A stretch of 64,000 nucleotides of DNA. It comes from Corella eumyota (Eukaryota; Chordata; Ascidiacea; Phlebobranchia; Corellidae). The notes beneath the pieces are model-generated. The model did no database searches. It was not told where the DNA came from and worked only from the letters and a program-made list of their open reading frames with translations. Both the position numbers and the translations under genes were made by a program. Numbering within the stretch: position 1 is the stretch's first letter; each line of letters starts with the position of its first letter. Positions 12,504 through 23,349 of this stretch are shown here, in pieces. The stretch spans positions 12,486,591-12,550,590 of the forward strand of contig OY720100.1 in the NCBI GenBank assembly GCA_963082875.1, given 5' to 3'.

Positions 12504-15500
12504 ATGACTTTGTTGGATCGTCTTTGGGTCTATATGCTTATTCTTTTTTGTATTTCAACGTGTAGTAAAGGAGGTAGGTTTGTATACTATTGTAGTTGTT
12601 TCTACCTGTGTAGTATTTTTATGCATTGGCAATAAAAAACGAACTCTTACAAAACAAGTTAATATTTTTATACATAGCTTTTTATTAATAACTTGCACGA
12701 AAAATTTGTTAAAAGCTCAACTATCTTAATTTATTATCAGTTTATTATGATTTTATTCATTAAAATAATAATATTTAATAAAAAATAAAACTATTAATTT
12801 GGGGAGGTTCCCCTTTTAAAGCGCGTGGTGAGGAAGATTTTGACTTTTTTTTTATTATTTCTTTTTTCAATATTACAAAATTTATAAAAGTAATCTTTTA
12901 TAATTAAAGAAAAAAAAATTGATAATTTTTATATAAATTAATTAAGCTTGCAGCGACAGCATAGTTGAAATTGGGGATACTATATACAGTTTATCAGACA
13001 ATCAACTTAATGTGGAAAATGCTGAGAATGTTTGTAAGGAAAATGGTGGAAATTTGGCTTCAATTCGAGATCAACAAACCAATGATTTCATTGTCAATCT
13101 TCTTAACAACAAATATAGAAATGGTAGGTTCAAATTTATGTAAGCTTAACAGTTTGCACTAATTTATTGTAAATTATAAGTATTTTATGTAATAATAACT
13201 AATAACATTTTGTGATCTTTAAAATAGTAATGATCCACTTTCAAATCCTTATTACTTATATAATAAGTGTACTTTAATTATAGTTCTTGCATTTTAATAT
13301 GTACAGATTTTATTTTACATATAGGTTTGCAAAGAGTGTGGATATTTTACAAAAGAGTAAATTGGGGATATGTTTATGGTCGAGGATATAGATATGCTTT
13401 ATCACCTGAAGAAATAGATGGTTGGATGAGTGCTAGACGTCTAGGAGACATTGCTTATGTTGATCTTTATAATAGGTTTGTAACTAACTGGCTGTGGCGG
13501 TTAATAATAATTAAGTAGTAACTGTAATTCGGAATTTCAATAAATAGAATTAAATAAATCAAACTGTTTTGCAAATAAGCTATTTAAATATTAGTTCAAG
13601 ACCAGGATTTACACAACCTCTTACATTTTGTCAATATCAATTTAGAAGATGGGGTATAGCATTGGGACCTAGACCTTCTCATTGTGGTGGTAAACCTGCT
13701 ATAGATAAATTTATATATAAAATAATTTTTAAAAGTTAAAAGTGAGCTAAATTAAAATTTTTGTTGTATTTTTTTTCTGTAATAAATTTAAATCTCTATG
13801 TACAGGAGGAACTGTTTTTGACTTTCAATTTTTTGGATCTCTCAACAATGTAAAAAAAAAAACTCATTGAAAAGATATCTTTTAGATAGAAATACTCAAC
13901 CATTTTCTACCAAGTTAACTGCCACTGATGATTCAAGTCTTGGTATTGAAGGATTTTTGGTGTTAAAAGGAACTATCTTTGTTCCAGGTAATAGTGTTGT
14001 TAAAAACTATAATATTATTAATTTTTTTTAATTTATAATGTAAAATGTTAAGTTTATCACATGGTAGCTAATTAAGTTCCTTTAATTATTTTACTTCAAT
14101 TATAAGTTAGTAATCATTTTTTTCAAGCACATTTGTATGTTAATGCATTTTTAAATGATAAAACTTTTTGCCTAAAATTGTTGAATAAAAAAACTTTAAC
14201 ATTACAATTTAAATTACTATAGATATACCAGACACTCTAGTTATAGTTGGAGCGAAATATTTAGATAACAACTGGGTTTGGCCTGATCAAACTCCAGTTA
14301 ACTTCTTTACATTACCACAAACTCCTTCTTATCTGTGTACAGCATTTCATTATGAAAATGGTTCTTGGAATCTAATACCAATAAACTGTACAGAAACATA
14401 CAACTTTGCCTGCCAATATCAATGTAAATAAACTTTTTAACTTATAAATAAAAAAGTACTTAAATTTGTAGATAAAATTGTTGTTAAGTTAATTTAAGCA
14501 TATATTGTAGTGACCACACAAGCTAACCCTGTACAATGTGATGGTAACTCTATTAATGTAACCTGGAGTACAAATTTATTATCACTTCAATCAATCTATT
14601 CTAACTTGACCTTAAATGTACAAGTAAGATAGTAAAAAAACTTTGTTGTTAATTAATTTTATTCGCAATAGGAAACACTGGATAATAGTTTTAACTTTTA
14701 TAATACTTTAGGTGGATATTTTAGTATCTGGCTCACAGAGTGTAATTTTATCAAATCACTACAGTTATATCAAATCTTATGCTGTTGTTACTGGCTTAAC
14801 ACCTAGAACTTCCTACATAACAAGGGTAAACATTAAACATAAATTTAAGTAATAAATTTATTATTGTATATATTTTGCAATTAATGTAGCCTTATATTAA
14901 AGTGATAAATGATACACTTTTTGTATATTGTTTGTAGGTAACAGTAACACTAGGTAATTGTGGTAGTCAATCAGTAACATCAAATTCAAGTGTTACAACC
15001 AGTTTCGGAATTCCTGATGTCATTACGGCATCTTATGTTGATTCAACCCAACCTAATTGTATTATTAAGTGGCCAATACCAACTAGTTATGTGGATGACA
15101 TTCTTTCATATGAGGTTAGGAATTTACCAAAACAAAATTATATTTTTTTTGTATTTGACAATTTATTTTAGTTTAAAAGAAAATCTTTTTTAGATTGAAA
15201 GTCGTGGTAATGATATAAAATACGCGAGAACTTTTGATTCTAAGAAATTAAACAAAACGGAAAATTTTTATTTTACTGATATACCCCTCAATATTTACAA
15301 TCCTAACACAACTGTTACATTTAGTGTAAGTTATATTTTACTGTATTAAAGTTTTCTTTTTATACAATTGGTTTTAATATTTATTTGTTTTAGATAAGAG
15401 CAAGGTCTTGTGAGGGTTTTGGAGAATGGGGAAATGTAAATGGAACCTGTAAAACAGGTTTATATATTATTGTACTTTTTATGTTAAACCTAGTTTTTTT

Positions 15501-16518
15501 AGATTAAAACTATTTATTGCAAAACATGTTTAGTAACTCATGCATCTATATTTGTCTTATCAAAAAAGGCTTAATTATTTTTACTAAAATTACAAGCATT
15601 CACAACATTCATTTTTACATTTCTATTTTTATTTAAAGAAATTTTAGGTGTAGATGGTAATCAGTCTAAAGTATCTGTTCCTAAAGGAGCTATAATTGGA
15701 TCTGTTGTTGGAGTTGTTGTGTTAATAATTTTTGTTGTGGTTGTGATTATATTGATGAAGAAAATAAGGTAAAAAATCCATGTTGTTATAAATGATTAAA
15801 TTCGTAAAAAAAATAAATAAAATATAAATTACATCTTGTTTACATTTTATTCAATTTTAGATCCTTAAGTTTACCAAAAGAAGCACCTCAAACAGCTGCA
15901 CGATCTGGTACAAAATTAATTAAGTTAAACAAAATTAACTAAATTGCATTTTTATTAAAATAATTGTGGTTTATGTAAAATTTAAATCCACATTAATTAG
16001 TTTCGATATTTTAGACTAATTATTAAACTCTTAATTTTATTTTAAATTTAACTAGAGTAAGTGCTGTGAATGCCTTAAATACTTAGTGTAAATTCAACTA
16101 CAATTAAATTTGTAACAATTTACAGGTGCTGCTTCTGTACTAGTAGCAGAATCCTCATATGCTAATGTAGTTAACATATCATCAGTTAATCAGGTTAACC
16201 TAAAGATTGAAATTAAAATATTTTGTTGTTTGACATTTAAATGTTGGCATCTAGATCTACTTTAAACTGTCCAAGTTGTTGGGTATTAATAAAACTCTAT
16301 TATGGCTTAAAATATAAGAATTTAAGTTTTAATTTGTATACATATCATTTAAATGTACTAAAAATTAAAGAAAGAGGATTCAAAAAGTACTTATTTTGAT
16401 TGTTAATTGTAAACATAAAAAATAAAAATAAATTGTTAATAATACCATGGCTACCCAAGTTACAATTTAACATATATATGTTTTCTTTCTTTTTTAGAAT
16501 TCTGTTTATGAAAACTAG
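12504..16518 (+). CDS. Copy 3: CTLD-FN3-FN3 receptor with a homopolymer frameshift in E5
   Basis: Exons: 12504-12573, 12947-13123, 13325-13475, 13595-13689, 13806-13987, 14223-14423, 14511-14623, 14712-14825, 14938-15114, 15194-15325, 15394-15457, 15648-15768, 15861-15907, 16126-16193, 16498-16518. E4 must use a donor 15 bases upstream of the family's usual one, because the usual GT is AT here. E5 contains a run of 11 A where copies 8 and 9 have 12. That puts E5 out of frame and reaches a stop at once. With 12 A the protein would be 577 residues. Exon 5 is phase 1-1, so its skipping also restores frame. The tail ends early: SVYEN then stop, without the QHFK or YRxx extension. The helix is IIGSVVGVVVLIIF..., followed by KKIR. 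It may be real inactivation, a length-variable run, or a base-calling error. Confidence 0.75.
13850..13862 (+). repeat. Coding poly(A) run in E5 of copy 3
   Basis: An uninterrupted run of 11 A follows AATGT in exon 5. The matching run has 12 A in copy 8 (starting 40341) and copy 9 (44735), where it encodes an in-frame KKKN. Other copies have only GTCAAC or similar, so the run is an insertion private to this gene type. Length 11 shifts the frame. Confidence 0.85.
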
Positions 16519-17837
16519 CCTTTAAGAAATAGATTCAGCAGTTCAAAGTTTTAAGTAGGTATACAAGTTTTATGCCATAATAATAATTTAAATATATCCT
16601 TTAATTGTATTTAATGTAAATATTTTTATGATTCAAAAATTATAACTTTAGATTTCGTGTTTAAGGAAAAATTCAACATGTTTCTAGATCACCAGCTTGG
16701 TCGAACTTAATCTTGTATAAGGAATTGACTAAATGTCTTTTTTAATATTTATTTAAATTTGTGTTTTAATTTCTGTTAGTTTTGTATACATGAAATTATT
16801 TATAAAAAATACTGCCCCTAAATATAACATTTATTTTTGTTGTTGTTTTGTTTGGTGATAACTTTTGTTTACTTTTTTATTTTAATCGCAGTGTTTTTTA
16901 ATATTTTAGTTTTTGTTGGTACCCAAAGTTTGTCAATTTGAGTAACTATAATTAAAAAGCCACATTTGACTTTTTAATTTTATTTTTTTAAACCACCTGC
17001 CCACTCTCATAGCTTTGTTGGACACTTAAGTGGTTGTGGTACTAAAGTAAAAAAAAACATGATTTTTTAAAATTATGAAAGTTTACAAAAAACTGAATAT
17101 ATTGATTGTTCCTTTAATAACCTAAGCAGGAAATATTAATAACTCACCGCTGCATAAATTGCTTTTTAAACTTTTTCCTAATAGGTGACTGTTTCTATTC
17201 TACCAGATTATTAGATTCTAACTTTTATTTTTAATAATAATCTGTAAACAACCTTTTTGTTTTTAGGTTTTGGCAAAAATTCTAATTTTGTACAAGCTTT
17301 TGTTGATAAAGCAGTTTATTTAGGACTGCATGTTTTAATATACAGTCATGCAAACTTTTTTTTCTGTAAGTGATGACTAATATCTGTACTTCATAATAAC
17401 TTCTATATTAATGAATTAATTAAACTTTATTTGTTTTTTGTTTGGTAAATGGTATTAAGAATATTTTGTATTAATCTGATGTTTATTTGAGTTTAGTAAT
17501 TTACGATTCACTTTTAAGAGGCTATGAGCTTAACTGAGTTATATTCTGATTACTTATTGGTGGGAGATAAATGTATAATATGGTGTAAGTAAGTCTTAAG
17601 CAGTTAGTTACACAAAATATGTGTGGGGTTTATTTAAAAATATTGTTTTTTGTATTAAACAAACTTGTTTTGTGCAGATAGGCAAATGTAAGGAACGTGT
17701 TTAACAAAATTAGAAGTATTAAATTTCATTGATGCGCCTTATCAATATATAATATTTTCTTCTAATAAGATTTAGTTATGTTTTATTGTTTAAGTAATTA
17801 ATATTTCAATAATCAGATAGGTTTTAAAGTAACTGTA
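16519..17837 (+). other. Spacer between copies 3 and 4: 3' UTR and type I upstream region
   Basis: No coding exon is seen. It contains the copy 3 3' UTR, a likely UTR intron with acceptor near 16653, and the shared spacer blocks ('gcaggaaatattaataactcac' near 17125, 'ggctatgagcttaactgag' near 17520). The conserved TTAAACAAACTTGT motif is at 17655, 183 bases before the copy 4 ATG. The region is repeated nearly base for base at 47403-48721. Confidence 0.55.
17655..17668 (+). promoter_or_regulatory. Conserved upstream motif of type I genes (copy 4)
   Basis: TTAAACAAACTTGT, 183 bases before the copy 4 ATG; same motif and similar distance as in copies 2, 6 and 7. A role in transcription or the 5' UTR is inferred from position only. 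Confidence 0.4.
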
Positions 17838-20800
17838 ATGGGGACATATAATATTTTGCTTTATATGCTGATTATTTTATGTATTTCAACTCTAAGCAAA
17901 GGAGGTAAGAAAGTTTTGACAAAATTTTTTTTTGTCTTAATACATACTGTAATTACAAAACAAACCTTTACATAAATAAATTTATTATATTTGTGTGTTT
18001 GTTAAGTTTGCAGTGACAGCATAATTGGAACTGGAAATACTGTATATAGTTTATCAGACAATCAACTTATTGTGGAAAATGCTGAGAATGTTTGTCAGGA
18101 AAATGGTGGAAATGTGGTTTCAATTCGAGATCAACAAACAAATGATTTGATTATCAATCTTATCAACAACAAATACAGAAATGGTAAGTTTAAATTCATA
18201 TGCTTAACAGTTTTAACTTATTGAATTTAAGTTGTAAGTAATTATCTAAGTTAAACTTTTTGTAACCCTAGTATTATGATGGCCTAAATGATTAACTTTT
18301 ATATTCTTATTAAATACATAAAATATCTTAATATTATTTTGTTTGTTTTTAATATGTAGATTAATATTTATTTTATAGGTTTACAAAGGGTATGAATATT
18401 TTACAAAAGAGTTCAGAATCAACCACATGAACAGGGTAGAGGATACAGATATGCTTTATCACCTGAAGAAATAGATGGTTGGATGAGTGCTGGACGTCTA
18501 GGAGACATTGCTTATGTTGATTTTTATAAAAGGTTTAGTTTTCTTAGTATATTAAAAGTCTAGAAAAAAAATTTAATTTTTAATACGTATTTTAAATCTA
18601 TTAAAAAGTAAAAAAGTGTTTTTATTTTTAGTTCAAGACCAGGATTTACACAACCTCTTACTTTTTGCCAGTTTGAATATACAAGGTGGGGTATAACAGT
18701 GGGGGATAGACCTGAAAATTGTGTTTATATACCTGGTGAAGGTAAACAAATCTATTTAATAATTTTTTAATTAGGTTGCCCTAATTCAATTTTTTTTGTT
18801 TTTTTAATTTTTTGTAGTAAAAACACGATATTTTATAGCCTAGATAAAAAAAATTAAACATGGTAAAAAAATCGATAACATTTAAAAAAATTAATGATAA
18901 TATATATATATATATACAATAACTTTTAATCCCTTTATTCAGGACAAACTGGTTTTGACTTTCAATTTTTTGGATCTTCCAATAATGTTAATCCATTGAA
19001 AAGATATCTTTTAGGAAGAGCTTCTTAACTTTTTTCCACCAAAATAACTGCAACTGTTGATTCAAATCAGGGTATTGAGGGATTTGTAAGGTTGCAGAAT
19101 CCTATTTTTGTTCCAGGTTAAATTGTTTAAAAAAAAAATAAAATAAAATCATTTAAATTTATAACAAAAAATTTTGAGCTTCTTAATTCGTATCTTTGTT
19201 AGTTCTTTTATTTATTTTAGTTGTAAATTTTAGGTAAACTATAAATATACAATAAAAAAGTGTATTAATTGTCTGTTTTTTAAACTTTTTAAATCAAAAA
19301 TAAAAGAGTCCATTTTTTTATAGAAATGATTGTTTGGTATATGATATCATTTTATGTTGTAATAAAAAATATTTTTAACATGACTAATAAAAATGTTGTA
19401 GATATACCAGACACTCATTTAATAGTTGGAGCAAAGTATTTAGATAACAACTGGGTTTGGCCTGATCAAACTCAAGTTAACTTCTTTACATTACCACAAA
19501 CTCCTAACCTGTGCACAGCATTTCATTATGAAAATGGTTACTGGAATCTAATACCAATAAACTGTACAGAAACATACAACTTTGCCTGCCAATATCAGTG
19601 TAAATTAACATTATAAAAATGAATAAAAAATGGTAGTCAAATTTGTAGATAATATTGTTGGTAAGTAAATTTAAATTTATATTTTAGTGACTACACATGC
19701 TTACCTTGTAGAATGTGATGGTAACTCTATTAATGTAACCTGGAGTACAAATTTATTATCACTTCAATCAATTTATTCCAACTTGACCTTAAATGTACAA
19801 GTAAGTTGGTAAAAAAAGTAGAAACTTAGTAATTTATTTTATTTGTAATTGAGAATACTGAATAATAGTTTTAGATTCTTTAATACTTAAGGTGTTTATT
19901 CTATTATCTGGCTCACAGAGTGTAACTTTATCAAATCACTACAGTTATAATCAATCTTATGCTGTTGTTACTGACTTAACACCTAGAACTTCCTACATAA
20001 CAACGGTAAACATTAACATAAATTTAATGAATAAATTTATTATTGTATATATTTTGCAATTAAAGTAATCTTATAATGAAGTGATGAATGATACGATTCT
20101 TGAATAATGTTTGTAGGTAACAGTAACACTAAGTAATTGTGGTAGCCAATCAGTAACATCAAATTCAAGTGTTACAACCAGTTTTGGAATTCCTGATGTC
20201 ATAACTTTATCTTATGTTGATTCAACTCAACCAAATTGTATTATCAAGTGGCCAATACCAACTAGTTATGTGGATGACATTTTATCATACATGGTAAGTA
20301 AATAATAGAAATATTGTTCAATGATCCTAGGTAAGATTAGAATAATATTTTGATTTTGATTTAGATTGAAGGCCAAAGCAACACAAACACATCATTGATT
20401 ACCTTCAATCCCAGCTTATTAATTTCAATGGAAAATGAATATTTAATGGAAATACCTTTAAATGTTCATAATTACAACAAAACTGTTTTGTTTAGGGTAA
20501 TTGTTTCTAAATTTAAAACAAACTAAATTTGGTAATACTTAAAAGAAGTTTTATTTTTGTATAAACTGTTGTTTTAGATTAGAGCAAGTTCTTGTGAGGG
20601 TTTTGGAGAATGGAAAAATGTAAATGGAACTTGTGTTTCACCAATTAAAATAATAGAAACAGGTTAACATGTTTTTTGCTAATTATTGTTACGTAATATA
20701 CTAAATGGTCCAGCATAACATTTATTATACAAAAATGTAATTTTTTTCTTTACAACTAGAACTGTTACACACAATTGATTCAAATACAAACATATTGAAA

Positions 20801-22014
20801 TCTATAACTCTAATTTTGTTTGTGTGGCATTGTTAAATATTACTGATGTTGTTAACTAACACATTATCAGTCTTAACTCTTGAACTATTGGACCTATCCA
20901 GCTACAAAGTTAATTAGTTTCAGCCGAATCCTGAATTTTTAGGATCCCCCAATTTTTTATTCTGCATGTATTTTACTTGTCTGTTTCTTCAAAGCATTTA
21001 TAAAAACTTAAAAGCATAAATTGTTTTTAAATTAAATTTTTAGGTGGAAGTGATGGTAAATCTGGATCTGCTGTGTCCAAAGAGGCAATTATTGGTTCTA
21101 TTGTTGGAGTGGTTGTAGTATTAGTTATTATTGTGGTGGTTATTTGGATGGTAAAGAAAAGGTAAAAATTATTTTTAATATAGGTAAATAACACTGAACT
21201 AACTATAGTGTAGTATGTATTTATAATATCATACAACATAGATTAAAAACTAAGTCCAAACAACAATAAATAATAAATTAAATTTTAAACCAAGAATTTT
21301 TTTAGGTTTCAAAAAAAGAAAGTTATGCATAGGTCTACACATTCTGGTAAATTTTTTTTTCACATAAAAATTTAATTATTTTTTTTAATAATTTTAAGTA
21401 AAGTATTTATTTAGTTGTGTTTAAGCCTCATGCATTCAGTACTAAAATTTAAAAAAATATTTATTTAATAGGTACAAATATGGTGTTGGAATCTCCTTAT
21501 GCTAATGTTGTTAACACAACATCAGTTAATCAGGTTGGTATGATTTAAATTTCACTTAAACTCTTTAATTACTTAAACCATTGTAAGAAGCGCATCTGGC
21601 TGCCGGGTAAATTTTGTTGCAAAATTATCGCTATGCCTAAGCAATTAAAATTTTATACTCTAAATTATTGCCACCAAAAATATTTAATCACTTTTAATAA
21701 CAAAATTCGCTTAACTTTTTAAAAAAAATAAGTTATACATTTTGTACCGTATTGTTGAGCAGATTTTGGATAATGGGTTATTTTGCAAGCCTACTTTCAT
21801 AGGGACCTTTTTATTTATTATTTTTCCTTATTACCATGACAAATCGTTGGTATGCTACCATAACTCTGTTTTTATTTAGTTGACATTTTTGCGTTACGTT
21901 TATTTATCCCATAATCTTCATTATTATAAAATGTTGTTCAATAAGTTTTAATTTAAAACCGTTATTTATCTTTTCCAGAATTCTGTTTATGAAAACTACC
22001 GCTCACACTATTAG
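17838..22014 (+). pseudogene. Copy 4: CTLD-FN3-FN3 receptor with stops confined to E3 and E5
   Basis: Exons: 17838-17904, 18007-18183, 18379-18532, 18632-18741, 18943-19116, 19402-19599, 19688-19800, 19892-20005, 20117-20293, 20365-20496, 20578-20662, 21044-21161, 21306-21346, 21472-21533, 21979-22014. The full-length form is broken by TGA at 18393 (a family tryptophan codon in E3) and TAA at 19026 (E5). All other exons are open. E2 and E6 are both phase 1 at their facing edges, so skipping E3-E5 gives an open frame of 439 residues with a compact four-cysteine CTLD, two FN3 domains, helix and tail. Whether that form is made is unknown. E10-E13 belong to a second class: IEGQSNTNTS in FN3-2, a VSPIKIIE stalk, helix IIGSIVGVVVVLVII..., then VKKR. 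The tail has SPYANV and VYENYRSHY, adding a further tyrosine. Confidence 0.82.
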
Positions 22015-23349
22015 CGGCACCGTTTTAAAATAAATAAACTTGTGATTTTTTTTCGATTCAATTCAAATTTGGTGAAAATCTAGATATATTCATTCTTATG
22101 TGAGTTTTTTTAGGGCTAGTTTTTTTCCCGCTTTTTGGAATGCTACTGTTTTAGTATAGTAACACATTTGCCGTTGGTGGTTTTACCTGTTTACTAGAGC
22201 AGTTTTTGTTAGTTTAACGGCACATGACTTAAATAACAAACATTTAATAAAAAGATTTTATATTTTGCTTGTTGAATTGTACTTCTTGTGACTTTTTTGT
22301 GTAGAAATATATTTTTGAAATTTATTTTTGTATTTTCTTGTTATTATGTTTGCTGTTAAATATTTAAATTGCTTACTAATTGTTCTATTTTACATTTTTT
22401 TTCAATAACGAAACAATGTAATTGATTTCGGGTTCAATTTGTATTGGGACTTCGTAAACTTTACAATTTTAGGTTTTGCACTTACAATAGACCGAAACTC
22501 TGACGTGCTTTAACTAACCTACTAGTTAACTTACACCGGATATATTAGTAATCCAAGAATACGTAAATTGCTTTCGGGTCATATTAAATATTTAAATAAG
22601 GGTAGAAATCAATATACTTTGTTTGAGATTTATTTTTATAGCTAGTAAAAGGTTTATTGATGAAACTTCGAAATGTTTTGATGAAACTTCGAAATTTTTT
22701 TATTGACCTTTTGATGTTACTTACGTATTACAAGGAAGTATAGTAGGTTACATGCATACATCTATCTAGACAATTCATGCAACAGACTTAAAAAAATGAG
22801 TCACGAGTTGTCTATAGTACAAACTTATTACAATGTATTGGCATATTAATTTAAAATGAAAGTTTGTATATAAGTCAGTTTAGATGTTGAGAATGATATT
22901 AAAAGTAATGGAATTTTGTATTATTTGGCAATTTTTTGCCTTTTAAGGCTACTGTAAACGTTAATTATTATTACGTTTTTATTATAAAAGTTACATCAAC
23001 TATTATACTGGTGGCTTAGCTAGGTACCATTTAGTAGAAAAGATAAACAGGTTTCGCATTAAATTTATAGAAAATTTGTAGGTTTTATTGTTGCCTATTA
23101 GAGATACAATTTCAGAGGTCTTAAGTTGAACTAACTTATTTAGAGAACATTAGGCTATAAGTTAACAGTTCGTATTACTTAATAAATATTTGTGTAGTAT
23201 TTATCTTCCTCTATGCTTAGTATTGATTTACCGATGAATAATAGGAAGTTACAATTCCAAAACTATATATAAGACTCTGCTTTAATCTTATATATTAGCA
23301 TTACCCAAGTTTTATGTTTTTTCCACTGTAGTGTATTTGTCGTAAAAAC
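22015..23349 (+). other. Spacer between copies 4 and 5, distinct type III upstream region
   Basis: No gene is seen. Unlike the other spacers it lacks the shared 'cacagccacctagat' and TTAAACAAACTTGT blocks, so the promoter of copy 5 has a separate origin. Two AATAAA signals follow the copy 4 stop (22029 and 22033). A 20-21-base direct repeat, 'ttgatgaaacttcgaaat', sits at about 22657 and 22678. A TATA-like site lies at 23264. The same region recurs at 52899-54233. Confidence 0.55.
23264..23273 (+). promoter_or_regulatory. TATA-like box of copy 5
   Basis: TATATATAAG lies about 85 bases before the copy 5 ATG, in a relatively GC-containing setting (...aactatatataagactctg). This placement would give a 5' UTR of about 50-60 bases. 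It is the best TATA candidate in the window; AT-richness makes chance matches common. Confidence 0.4.

Noticed and set aside
18893-18920. TA dinucleotide run before E5 of copy 4 as a functional element
   Set aside because: A short simple repeat within an AT-rich intron; nothing beyond expected composition.
21027-21239. Minus-strand 70-residue frame rich in Thr and Ile (and its duplicate at 51911-52123)
   Set aside because: It is antisense to the membrane-helix exon E12 of copies 4 and 10 and its flanking intron; the valine/isoleucine codons read backwards explain its composition.
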